Shown piece after piece: positions 26,706-34,331 of a stretch of DNA of 43,389 nucleotides. How positions within the stretch are numbered: position 1 is the first letter of the stretch; each line of letters opens with the position of its first letter. The translations under genes and the position numbers were made by a program. The notes under the pieces were generated by a model that was given only the letters and a program-made list of their open reading frames with translations, ran no database searches and was not told the DNA's origin. This DNA comes from Terriglobia bacterium. Its GTDB lineage: Bacteria > Acidobacteriota > Terriglobia > Acidiferrales > UBA7541. The DNA is taken from positions 1 to 43,389 of the forward strand of contig JAIQFG010000042.1 of the NCBI GenBank assembly GCA_020073375.1, given 5' to 3'.

Positions 26706-27044
26706 TATTGCCGCCTTCAAGAATCCAGCCTAGCTCGCGACACGGTAGAACTTGCCAGCCCAAATGGGCACGAAAAACGGCGACGTCGAGTAAATTTTTC
26801 TAATATTCTTGAAGGCCATCAGTCAATCTTGATTTTCTCTTGATTAGTATGAGAAGGCACACCAAAGAGTGACTTTCAGAATTTATTTCATGAGCTGTCC
26901 GCTCTTTGCAAATCGACATATGACATGCAAACTGCTGATAGCTATTGGGTTCCCCGTGCCAGTCGAGGTGTAAAACAGTAGCGCAAGAAAGCCGGCGTCG
27001 GGTGCTATGAGACAAGGTCGATAGTTATATTTCTGCAGCCTAGA
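26706..27044. other. Intergenic region with an 11-base inverted repeat
   Basis: No gene is recognised. CCTTCAAGAAT (26714-26724) is mirrored by ATTCTTGAAGG (26805-26815) about 80 bases later, which could fold as a long hairpin or mark the ends of a lost insertion. The surrounding sequence is A/T-richer than most of the window by eye. Confidence 0.4.
26714..26815. repeat. 11-base inverted repeat flanking 80 bases
   Basis: CCTTCAAGAAT at 26714-26724 and its exact complement ATTCTTGAAGG at 26805-26815. The size (about 100 bases including arms) is small for an intact insertion sequence but would suit a MITE-like remnant. No target duplication was looked for beyond the arms. Confidence 0.35.
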
Positions 27045-27491
27045 TCAACAGCCCCGGCAACCCGACACCCAGCGAAACTCGTAACCGTAACCGATCTTCC
27101 GTCCCGCCTTGATCACTGGATCCGTTATTAAATAGCAGCGGCGCACGCGCCAGCGTGTGAGGGCGTTGCATGTGAAACAGGGGCTGTGAACTCGGACACG
27201 CCGCCAGCCTTGTTCCTTGCAACGTTTGTAGTAGCGTTTTTCACGAAGTGTCTTAAACACCCGTGCCCAGTGTTTTCGTTCCGCATTTCGGCGAACGACG
27301 CGTGCCCTGTTGCGGTGTCGCTCGCGCCCGCGCTTCTTGAAGGCATTTTCGCGTTCGCGATGAGCCTGACTTTTGCGATAATCGCGCATGTAATCTCGCC
27401 GCGCGTTTCGATGTTGTGCGGAACCGCGAGCGCCCCCGGCCCGCGCGGTCCTAGCCGGCCTGAGGGGCAGGAATCTATTCCACCAGTACAA
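27045..27491 (-). CDS. Arg-rich hypothetical protein with paired cysteines
   Basis: 148 residues; a TTG start at 27491 has GGAGGT three bases upstream. The middle is extremely basic (RRDYMRDYRKSQAHRERENAF and on), suggesting a coiled or nucleic-acid-binding segment. The C-terminus has SPCFTCNAL, RRCYL and GCRGC, which could bind a metal. No known family is recognised, and the opposite strand also has an open frame here (27186-27707), so it may be a chance frame in a high-GC stretch. Confidence 0.35.
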   Translation of the reverse strand: MYWWNRFLPLRPARTARAGGARGSAQHRNARRDYMRDYRKSQAHRERENAFKKRGRERHRNRARVVRRNAERKHWARVFKTLREKRYYKRCKEQGWRRVRVHSPCFTCNALTRWRVRRCYLITDPVIKAGRKIGYGYEFRWVSGCRGC

Positions 27492-27765
27492 GCGACCTCC
27501 TATTGCAGCTTACAGCGCCGCCATCCTATTGAAAAACCTTTCGAAGGCCACGGAACGCAACCTTCCAACTTGGGTCCATCAGGTCTCGGCACTTGGCACC
27601 GATTCATTTTGGTGGTTGGATTGCAAAGGTTGGCTATGGTCCATCAACTAAACCTCGCACTCGGTCCAATCCACGCTTCACTGAGCGCCATGGAAGTCCC
27701 CGAATGAAATTATGGTAGATATTTGGGCGCAACTTGGGCGCAAAACCGATCCAAATGACCCAATA

Positions 27766-27860
27766 CCGGGGTATGCCAGTGGTGTAAGGGCAGTCGAATC
27801 AGCTTGATTTAGTTGATGTAGCTACATCGGCTATGGGTTCGATTCCCATCGCCCGCTCCA
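27766..27860 (+). tRNA. tRNA-Gly-like remnant, possible attachment site
   Basis: Bases 27831-27860 match the T-arm and 3' end of a bacterial tRNA-Gly, with a proper T-stem/loop (ATGGG-TTCGATT-CCCAT), the acceptor half CGCCCGCT and encoded CCA. Upstream is a D-arm-like GCC...GGC with GTGG in the loop. The anticodon stem-loop does not fold canonically (7-base stem, 6-base loop), an extra palindrome (TGTAGCTACA) stands in the variable region, and the 5' acceptor half does not pair well. This is a tRNA remnant, the sort of footprint left when an element integrates into a tRNA 3' end, and not a functional tRNA. Confidence 0.5.
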
Positions 27861-27939
27861 GTTTGCGTGGCGGATTCATTCTATTTGATTTTTGTTAATC
27901 CGGCGCATTCATGAAACCGAACGTGCGAAATGCTGATGG

Positions 27940-27955
27940 TGCCCTCCTGAGGGCA
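27940..27955. terminator. Short hairpin downstream of the beta-barrel gene
   Basis: TGCCCT-CCTG-AGGGCA is a perfect six-base stem with a four-base loop, just after the stop (27991) of the minus-strand beta-barrel gene. No T-run follows, so termination is only suggested. Confidence 0.35.
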
Positions 27956-27990
27956 GGTGCGCGGATGCGCAACGCCGGGCGCGAGGAAGA

Positions 27991-28596
27991 CTACTCCCGG
28001 CCGCCGAACCGGAACACAACTCCCGCGGAAATGCGAGTGTGGCTTTGCGTCGCCGGCGATCCGGCGACGCTGTCATATCGCGTCATCAGATAATCCGCTT
28101 GCACAACGCGGACCGCAAAACGCCCGCCGAACGCGACGTCCAGCCCGCCCCCTGCGGCCATCGCGAATCCATTTTCGCCGGCCGAGATTCCGCCCGAGTT
28201 CGCGTTCAATCGCCCTCCGCCCGCAAGAATCTGCACAAAATAATTCACGTGGCTGCGCCGGCGGAACGCGATTCGCGGCCCGAACAAGTAAGTGTACATC
28301 GTGCTGGTCAGTCCGGCGGACAATCCGGAAAATCGGTACTCTCCCACGTCGGCGGCCGCTGAGAAACGGCCGCTGAATGCGTAGGCCAGGGATTCGCTGG
28401 CTCCGTTCAAATTCAGGCCCCCGGAATTCGCCGGGTTCGCCCGGAGGAAGGAATAGGCTCCGGCGAGTTCGATTCGCGGCGACGCGCCGGAAGCCCCCTG
28501 GGAATGCGCCGGGCCCGCGATGCCAAGAAGCATGACCGCAATCAAGATGGACAATAGAGAAGGGCGAAGTCGCAGCGTGATTTGAATTCGAGACAT
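27991..28596 (-). CDS. Outer-membrane beta-barrel protein (OmpA-like N-terminal barrel)
   Basis: About 201 residues from ATG 28596; a reading from 28635 is also possible but lacks a clean signal peptide. Signal sequence about 10-32 (SILIAVMLLGIAGPAHS-QG), then alternating-hydrophobic strands: IELAGAYSFLRAN, LAYAFSGRFSAAADVG, TYLFGPRIAFRRRS, FVQILAGGGRL and ISAGVVFRFGG. This is the pattern of the small outer-membrane beta-barrel family (eight strands expected). It lacks a terminal aromatic residue, ending FRFGGRE. It is downstream of and on the same strand as the giant surface gene (gap about 45 bases), so a shared transcript is likely. Confidence 0.78.
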   Translation of the reverse strand: MSRIQITLRLRPSLLSILIAVMLLGIAGPAHSQGASGASPRIELAGAYSFLRANPANSGGLNLNGASESLAYAFSGRFSAAADVGEYRFSGLSAGLTSTMYTYLFGPRIAFRRRSHVNYFVQILAGGGRLNANSGGISAGENGFAMAAGGGLDVAFGGRFAVRVVQADYLMTRYDSVAGSPATQSHTRISAGVVFRFGGRE

Positions 28597-28641
28597 GACT
28601 GTGTGCTCCCGTTCGTGGCGGTTTGAGATTTTCATTCGTTG

Positions 28642-29427
28642 CTAGGGCTGAACAACGAGCGTGACCGGCGTCGAGTGCTGCAACGCCCCCGACGTTCCGG
28701 TAATGGTGACCGTGTAGGATCCCGCGGGCGTGCCCAGGTTCTGGAAATTTGTCTCCACGCCGGCGCAGCCGTAAATTCCGAGCCCGCCGCAGACCAGCAG
28801 CGCGGCGGCCAGGAACCATCCGTTTTTGCAGCGGCGCCCGCGCAAGCCGAACCCGGAAAGGACCAGCCCGCCCAACGGCAGCAGCATGGCGAGGAGCGGA
28901 GCGCGGCTCGGCGCCGAATTGCGCGCGACGTATGGATCGCCTTCGGTCGTGGAGACCACCAGCATCGTGGCCGCTGGAATCGCGCCCGGCGTCAGGGTCG
29001 AGGGACTGAATACAATGGAAGTTTTCGCCGGCAATCCGCTGACGCTGAGGCTAATCGGATTAGTGAAAACATTGTTCAGCGGCGTGACGGTGATCGCGTA
29101 GCCGGCCTGCTGTCCGGCACGAATTGTGACGGAGCTGAGCGTGAAAGAGAATGAAAAGTCCGGCGGCAAGGTGACCGTCGTGACGTCGGCGGCCGTGTTG
29201 TTCGCTGCGTTGAGTTCGCCGCCTCCGGAAACGGCGGCGTTGTTGATCACGCTCGCCTCCGCATTGGCCGCGACGTCGACGGTCACGGCAATTGCCGGAA
29301 AACTCGCGGCCGTGGCAAGGGCGTCGCTCCGGGTGCAAGTGAACGCTGCGACCGTGCAGCTCCATCCCGCGCCCGCCATCATGGCGGCCGTAAGCCCGGC
29401 CGGGAGCGTGTCAGTGACCGTGACCAC
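28642..29427 (-). CDS. Giant Ig-like/DUF11 surface protein, C-terminal part
   Basis: 261 residues in a frame that continues the DUF11 domain cut off in the gene above: VTVTDTLPAGLTAAM...AGAGWSC is the second half of the DUF11 repeat whose first half, YNLIVSNTGAGPT, ends the other ORF. After it come another Ig-like segment (FTLSSVTIRAGQQAGYAITVT), a hydrophobic stretch with RAPLLAMLLPLGGLVLSGFG, then an anchor-like tail ending LQHSTPVTLVVQP. No ribosome-binding site of its own is seen. It is most likely the 3' end of one gene of about 1750 codons (see 29411-33892). Confidence 0.7.
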   Translation of the reverse strand: MVTVTDTLPAGLTAAMMAGAGWSCTVAAFTCTRSDALATAASFPAIAVTVDVAANAEASVINNAAVSGGGELNAANNTAADVTTVTLPPDFSFSFTLSSVTIRAGQQAGYAITVTPLNNVFTNPISLSVSGLPAKTSIVFSPSTLTPGAIPAATMLVVSTTEGDPYVARNSAPSRAPLLAMLLPLGGLVLSGFGLRGRRCKNGWFLAAALLVCGGLGIYGCAGVETNFQNLGTPAGSYTVTITGTSGALQHSTPVTLVVQP

Positions 29428-32400
29428 CGCCCAGCGTCGGGCCCGCGCCGGTGTTGCTCACGATGAGGTTATAGGCCGCTGCAATTTGGCCCTGGTAGAA
29501 GTTTCCAGCGTGGCTTTTCGCCAGAATCAGATCCGGCGCGAGCACATTGATGGACGCGGTCGCCGTGTTTCCGGTGCCGGCGTTGCCGGAGCTGACGGCT
29601 CCGGTGGCGTCGACCTGATTGCCCGCAACCGCCGCAGTCACGTTCACGGAAAAAGTGCAGGAACTGCTTGTGGCAATCGCGCCGCCGGCCAGTGTAATGA
29701 TTTGCGAACTGGCCGCAGTGGTAATCACGCCGCTGCCGCACGCTCCCGCGAGACCATCTGGAGTGGCCACAACCAGGCCCGACGGCAAGTTATCGGTGAG
29801 GGCCACACCCGTCAGGGCAATGGCCGAATTCGGGTTGGTGATGACGAAGCTGAGCGTCGTGGACTCGCCCAGGCCGAGCGACGCGGCACCAAACGAATTC
29901 ATGATCGACGGCGGATCGGCCACGGTCAGGGTCGCGGAAGCGGTATTGCCCGCGCCGCCATTGGCGGAACCAGTAGCGCTAGTAGTGTTCGCGTAGGCGC
30001 CGCTGGCCGAGCTGGTGACATTCAACGTGATGGTGCAGGAAGCGTTGACGGGGATATTCGCTCCATTCAGTGAAGCAGCGACTGACCCGGCCGGGGCAGT
30101 CGCTGCGCCGCCGCACGTATTGGAGAGTCCGGATGGCGTCGCAACAGCGAGGTTTGCCGGGAAAGTGTCCGTAATCGAAACGCCGTTGAACGCGACGGTG
30201 TTGGCCGCCGGGTTCGTCAGAGTAATAGCCAAAGAGCTGACGCCGTTCAACGTGATAATCGCCGGCGCGAACGCGGTCGCCGCGACCGGAGGCGCAACGA
30301 CGATCTGCGGATTGCCGGTGAGCGCCGCGTTGCTGGTATTGGAGGTGCTGTCTCCATTGTAGGTGGCGGCAATCGTGTGACTGCCCGCGGCAAGGATCGC
30401 GGTCGTGAACGTCGCTGCGCCTCCGCTCAGTGTTCCGCTGCCGATGGAACTGCCGCCGTCGAGAAACGTCATCGTGCCGGTGGGCGTGCCCGATCCCGCG
30501 GGCACGGTCGCAACGGTGGCAGTAAAGACCACGGACTGGTGCAAGGCCGCCGAATTCTGCGAGGAGCTGAGCGCCGTTGTAGTGGCGATCTTATCGACCA
30601 CCTGCGGATTTCCGGTGAGGGTGCCGACGCTCCCGTTGAAGTTCGCGCTTCCGGCGTAGGTGGTGGTGACGGTGTGGTTGCCCAGGGGCATGGTGCTTGT
30701 GGTGAACGTAGCCACGCCGCCGCTCAGGTTGCCGCTGCCAATGGAACTTCCGCCGTCAAGGAACGTGACGGTTCCGGTTGGCGCCCCCGTTCCCGGCGAC
30801 ATGGGTGAAACCGTGGCCGTGAAGGTCACGACCTGGCCGAATGAGGATGGATTCTGGGAAGACGTCACGGCCGTCGTCGTGTCCGTCTTGTTGACGACCT
30901 GTGGATTGCCCGTGAGCAGGCCGGGGCCGACGTTAAAGGCTCCATCGCCGGTGTAGGTGGTGGTAAACATGTGATTGCCCGCGGCCAGCGTCGAACTGGT
31001 GAATGTGCCCACGCCGAGGCTGATTGGCACGGATGCGACCAGGACGCCGCCATCGAAGAATTTGACTACACCACTCGGAGTGCCCGCTCCGGGCGCCGCC
31101 GCGGAAATGGTGGCAGTGAGGGTTACCGACTGGCCGAAGGACGAGGGGTTCGAGGACGAGGTCACGGCCGTTGCGGTGTTCGCCTTGTTCACGACCTGCG
31201 GATTGCCTGTCAGCGAGCCGATGCTACCGTTGAAGCTCGCGTCGCCCCCATAGCTGGTGGTAATCGTGTGGTTGCCAGGGGCCAGAGCCGAGGTTGTGAA
31301 CGTGGCCTGGCCGCCGCTCAGATTGCCGGAGCCGACCGAACTGCCGCCATCCAGGAACGTGACCGTCCCGGTCGCCGTGCCCGTTCCCGGCGCCACCGCA
31401 GAAACGGTGGCCGTGAAGGTCACCGACTGGCCAAAGACCGACGGATTGGCGGACGAAGTCACGGCGGTGAAGGTGTCGGCCTTGTCCACGGTGAGCAGCG
31501 CGACGGACGTGTTCCCTGTTCCGGCGCTTGTGTCACTTACCGTGACTCTGTTGCTTTCCCCGCCGAGCGTGGTGGCCAGCACGTTTACCAAGACCGTGCA
31601 CGATGCGCTCGACGCGAGCGACCCTCCCGACAGCGAAACTGCGGACGAGGTGGCCACGGCCGTGGCTGTGCCGCCGCAGGTGCTGCTCAGGTTGTTAGGC
31701 GAATCCACGATCAATCCCGCGGGCAGATTATCGGTAAAGGAAATTCCCGTGAGCGCCGTGCCTGCGTTCGGATTCATGATTGAAAAGCTAAGCGAAACCG
31801 TGGCGCCTATCGGTGTCGAGGCCACGCCGAACAGCTTTGTGATCGACGGCGGGCCGAGCACTGTGAGCGTAAAGGTTTGCATGACGTCTGTGGCCACGCC
31901 GTTGTGCGCGGTGATTGTGAGGACGTAGGTTCCGGCCGAGCCGCCAGACGGGATTCCGGCAATCATGGCGCTCCCGTTTCCGTTGTCGGTAAAGCTCACG
32001 GCGCCCGGCAGCGCTCCGGTTTCGTCCAACGAGGGAGCCGGAGATCCAGTGGCGGTCACCGTGAACGTGCCGGCGGCGCCGACGGAAAATGCGGTGCTGC
32101 TCGCGCTGGAAATGGCAAGCGACGCGGAACCAGTGCCGCTGACGGCCAAGGTCTGCGGGCTGTTGGAAGCGTTGTCTACAATCTGGAGAGTCGCCACGCG
32201 CGCGCCCGATGCCAGGGGAGTGAATGTCAGGTTGATTGTGCAGGTGGCATTATTAAGGATGGATGCGCCGCAGGTATTGGTCTGGGAAAATTCGCCGCTG
32301 TTGGCGCCGGTGAAGCCGATGCTCGTAAAGTTCAGGTTCCCGCCGGATTTGTTAGTCAGCGTGATGGGCTGGGAGCTGCTGGACGTACTTACACCCTGGC

Positions 32401-33892
32401 TTGCGAACGTAAAGCTGGTGGGATTCAAGGTGACGGGCAATAACTGCAGGAAAACGGAAACGTTGTTGGCGTTGCCATTGGCGATGGCCAGATCCAGCGC
32501 GCCGTCGCCATTGAAATCGGCAGTAGCCACGCCAAAGGCGCCGGCCGCTGTCGTGAACGTCACCTTTGGTCCAAACGTGCCGTCGCCGATTCCTGGCAGC
32601 AGAAACGCCTTGCCGCTGCCGCGATCGGAGACCACCAGGTCGAGCTCCCCATCGCCGTTGTAGTCGCCCGCAACTCCGGCAATCAAATCGAACGATCCGG
32701 TAGCCGGATTCGCCGTCAGCGTGAGAGTGCCGCCGCCGTTTCCCAACAGGACGCCGACATCGCTGGCGTTCACCGCGGCCGCATCGAGATGGCCGTCGCC
32801 GTTAAAATCCGCCGCAATCACGCCGATCGGAAAATGAGTGCCTCCGGTGGAAGTGACCGCCTGGCTTTGAAACGAGCCGTTTCCATTTCCGATCAGGAGG
32901 GAAACCGTGCCGGCGGACTCGTTGGCCACGACCAAGTCGAGCTTGCCATCTTCGTTGAAATCCCCCGCCACGATTACCTGGGGCAAAGCGCCCACCGTGA
33001 GCGTGCCTGACGCTGTAAATGTACCGTCACCTGCGCCGAGCAAGACGCTCACGGAGTTAGCGTTGGCATTGCTGACGACAAGATCCAGGTGGCCGTCGCC
33101 GTCAAAATCTCCCGCGGTGAGGGCAAAGGGCCCGTCTCCCGTGGCCGGGGAAGATTTCAGGACAAACGTGCCGTCGCCGTTGCCAAGCAGGATGCTGACG
33201 CCAGCGATTCCGGCGCTGCCGTTGTTGGCAACGGCCAGGTCGGAAATGCCATCCTCATTGAAATCTCCGACGGCCAGCCAATTCGCGCCCGCTCCCGCCG
33301 CGGGTGTGGACTTTGTGGTGAAGCCGCCATGTCCGTCGCCCAGCAGAATCGATACCGTGCCTTCTGTGAAATTGGCCGCCGCCAGATCCAGATTCCCATC
33401 CCCGTTGAAATCGGCCGTGACGATCCCTTGCGGCATGGCGCCTACGCTCACCGAAGAAGTGGGCGAGGAAGGAAAAGCCACCGTTGCCGCTGCGGACGCG
33501 ATGGGGATATAGACCACGTCGGACTTGCCGCCGCCGGGGCCGGGACTCGACACGGTCACTGAACCCAGGCCCACCGCGGCAACGAACGCGTCAGGCACCG
33601 AAGCGGTCAGCCGTTGCGCGTTCACAAAAGTCGTGGAAAGAGCCACGCCGTTCCAAAGAACGGCGGACGAGGCCACGAATCCCACCCCGCGCAACGTGAG
33701 CGTCACGCCCGTGGAGCCCGGATTAATGCTCGCCGGCGAAACGATGTCCACGAACGGCACGGGGTGATTCGCGGCCCGGGCGACGCGTGCAAACATGCCG
33801 ACCATGGTGATCGCCGCAATGCCCAGCAAGAAACGGCGTTGAAGGAAATGAACGTGTGCGCGAGTACGAAAAAGTAGACGGGATGACGGCAT
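29411..33892 (-). CDS. Giant exported FG-GAP / Ig-like / DUF11 protein, main part
   Basis: 1493 codons from ATG 33892 (GGAGGA about 8 bases upstream). Signal sequence (LLGIAAITMVGMFARVARA), then an IPT/TIG-like domain. Seven FG-GAP/VCBS repeats follow with DFNGDGxxDLxxAN calcium-type loops, about 32430-33460, the number for a seven-bladed propeller. Next are a choice-of-anchor-D domain, a putative Ig (He_PIG-like) domain, DUF7933-like segments, four Ig-like repeats of about 297 bases (30290-31490), further DUF7933-like units and the first half of DUF11. Such proteins are long surface adhesins or matrix proteins. The frame ends in an out-of-frame run (LGGGHGH) at 29411: restoring two bases in the GGCGG at about 29424 gives LGAVVTVTD and joins the 28642-29427 frame. 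So this is one frameshifted gene or an assembly error. Confidence 0.8.
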   Translation of the reverse strand: MPSSRLLFRTRAHVHFLQRRFLLGIAAITMVGMFARVARAANHPVPFVDIVSPASINPGSTGVTLTLRGVGFVASSAVLWNGVALSTTFVNAQRLTASVPDAFVAAVGLGSVTVSSPGPGGGKSDVVYIPIASAAATVAFPSSPTSSVSVGAMPQGIVTADFNGDGNLDLAAANFTEGTVSILLGDGHGGFTTKSTPAAGAGANWLAVGDFNEDGISDLAVANNGSAGIAGVSILLGNGDGTFVLKSSPATGDGPFALTAGDFDGDGHLDLVVSNANANSVSVLLGAGDGTFTASGTLTVGALPQVIVAGDFNEDGKLDLVVANESAGTVSLLIGNGNGSFQSQAVTSTGGTHFPIGVIAADFNGDGHLDAAAVNASDVGVLLGNGGGTLTLTANPATGSFDLIAGVAGDYNGDGELDLVVSDRGSGKAFLLPGIGDGTFGPKVTFTTAAGAFGVATADFNGDGALDLAIANGNANNVSVFLQLLPVTLNPTSFTFASQGVSTSSSSQPITLTNKSGGNLNFTSIGFTGANSGEFSQTNTCGASILNNATCTINLTFTPLASGARVATLQIVDNASNSPQTLAVSGTGSASLAISSASSTAFSVGAAGTFTVTATGSPAPSLDETGALPGAVSFTDNGNGSAMIAGIPSGGSAGTYVLTITAHNGVATDVMQTFTLTVLGPPSITKLFGVASTPIGATVSLSFSIMNPNAGTALTGISFTDNLPAGLIVDSPNNLSSTCGGTATAVATSSAVSLSGGSLASSASCTVLVNVLATTLGGESNRVTVSDTSAGTGNTSVALLTVDKADTFTAVTSSANPSVFGQSVTFTATVSAVAPGTGTATGTVTFLDGGSSVGSGNLSGGQATFTTSALAPGNHTITTSYGGDASFNGSIGSLTGNPQVVNKANTATAVTSSSNPSSFGQSVTLTATISAAAPGAGTPSGVVKFFDGGVLVASVPISLGVGTFTSSTLAAGNHMFTTTYTGDGAFNVGPGLLTGNPQVVNKTDTTTAVTSSQNPSSFGQVVTFTATVSPMSPGTGAPTGTVTFLDGGSSIGSGNLSGGVATFTTSTMPLGNHTVTTTYAGSANFNGSVGTLTGNPQVVDKIATTTALSSSQNSAALHQSVVFTATVATVPAGSGTPTGTMTFLDGGSSIGSGTLSGGAATFTTAILAAGSHTIAATYNGDSTSNTSNAALTGNPQIVVAPPVAATAFAPAIITLNGVSSLAITLTNPAANTVAFNGVSITDTFPANLAVATPSGLSNTCGGAATAPAGSVAASLNGANIPVNASCTITLNVTSSASGAYANTTSATGSANGGAGNTASATLTVADPPSIMNSFGAASLGLGESTTLSFVITNPNSAIALTGVALTDNLPSGLVVATPDGLAGACGSGVITTAASSQIITLAGGAIATSSSCTFSVNVTAAVAGNQVDATGAVSSGNAGTGNTATASINVLAPDLILAKSHAGNFYQGQIAAAYNLIVSNTGAGPTLGGGHGH
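30290..31490 (-). repeat. Four tandem Ig-like repeats, period about 297 bases
   Basis: The same protein unit recurs four times: T.TAVTSS.NPSSFGQ.VTFTATV...P.G..TGTVTFLDGGSS.GSGNLSGG.ATFTTS...GNHT.TT.Y.G...FNGS.G.LTGNPQVV. Period marks on the plus strand are the 'ctgcggattgcc'-type motifs near 30305, 30603, 30898 and 31196. Such near-identical DNA repeats recombine easily, so copy number may vary. Confidence 0.8.
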
Positions 33893-33900
33893 GAACTTCT

Positions 33901-34003
33901 GATCCTCCAGGGCTGCGATCGATGCGCTTTCGCATCCTTGACTTCAGCCCAAGAGAACCGCCGGCCACCGCTGGCCGGCTAAGAGGAGTTCCTGCGTCAG
34001 GTG
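33901..34003 (-). ncRNA. Structured 5' leader of the giant surface gene, riboswitch-like
   Basis: Reading toward the gene, the leader holds a short hairpin CCTG-ACG-CAGG (34001-33991), an anti-SD sequence TCCTC (within 33983-33987), a strong hairpin GCCGGCCA/TGGCCGGC (33979-33960), and a compound helix GGGCTG/CAGCCC (33950-33945 with 33915-33910) enclosing GATGCG-AAAG-CGCATC (33936-33921). The ribosome-binding site GGAGGA follows at once. TCCTC can pair with the GAGGA of that site, an on/off choice as in translational riboswitches. It does not match a GEMM c-di-GMP consensus or other classes I remember, so the ligand is unknown. Confidence 0.5.
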
Positions 34004-34009
34004 CCACGT

Positions 34010-34038
34010 AAAATAGCAGGTGTAACCTGGAAACTCAA
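34010..34038 (-). promoter_or_regulatory. Predicted promoter for the giant surface gene
   Basis: On the minus strand TTGAGT (34038-34033), a 17-base spacer and TATTTT (34015-34010). It would start transcription near 34003 and give a leader of about 110 bases, exactly covering the structured leader. Confidence 0.45.
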
Positions 34039-34130
34039 ATTATCGGATGGTTAAGATTTCCAGGAGAGCATCAACGGCCAAGCAGGAACAGAACACGCTT
34101 AAAAGTTTGAGCGGATTTTGAGAGTTGCAG

Positions 34131-34196
34131 GTCCCAGCTCCAGGCTCGCGCTGCTTTGCAGCGCACCAACTGCTCCAACTGAGTTCAGACTGGGAC
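34131..34196 (+). ncRNA. Compound hairpin upstream of the amidohydrolase
   Basis: GTCCCAG (34131-34137) pairs with CTGGGAC (34190-34196), enclosing a perfect hairpin GCGCTGC-TTT-GCAGCGC (34148-34164). It lies 136 bases before the ATG of the plus-strand amidohydrolase. This could be a leader RNA structure or a terminator-like element for transcripts from the other side. No T-run follows. Confidence 0.4.
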
Positions 34197-34331
34197 AAGG
34201 CAAACCTTCCGTTGTAAAAGCCCAGCCTAGATGGTGTATGCTCCGCGAACTGGTAGTGCGGCCCCGTACTCACATTTTAACTGGGCAGGCGACGGACTGC
34301 TCCATCGTTTAGCCCGTCCTGGGAGGAAGCC

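Noticed and set aside
27186..27707. Plus-strand ORF of 173 residues
   Set aside because: It overlaps the Arg-rich frame on the other strand and has no signal, motif or ribosome-binding site.
27766..27860. Functional tRNA gene (Ser/Leu-type long variable arm)
   Set aside because: The anticodon arm does not fold canonically and the 5' acceptor half does not pair with the 3' half.
33901..34003. c-di-GMP (GEMM-I) riboswitch in the giant gene leader
   Set aside because: The key conserved blocks of that class (for example GGGACGCAAAGCC-type sequence) are absent, so the class is left open.
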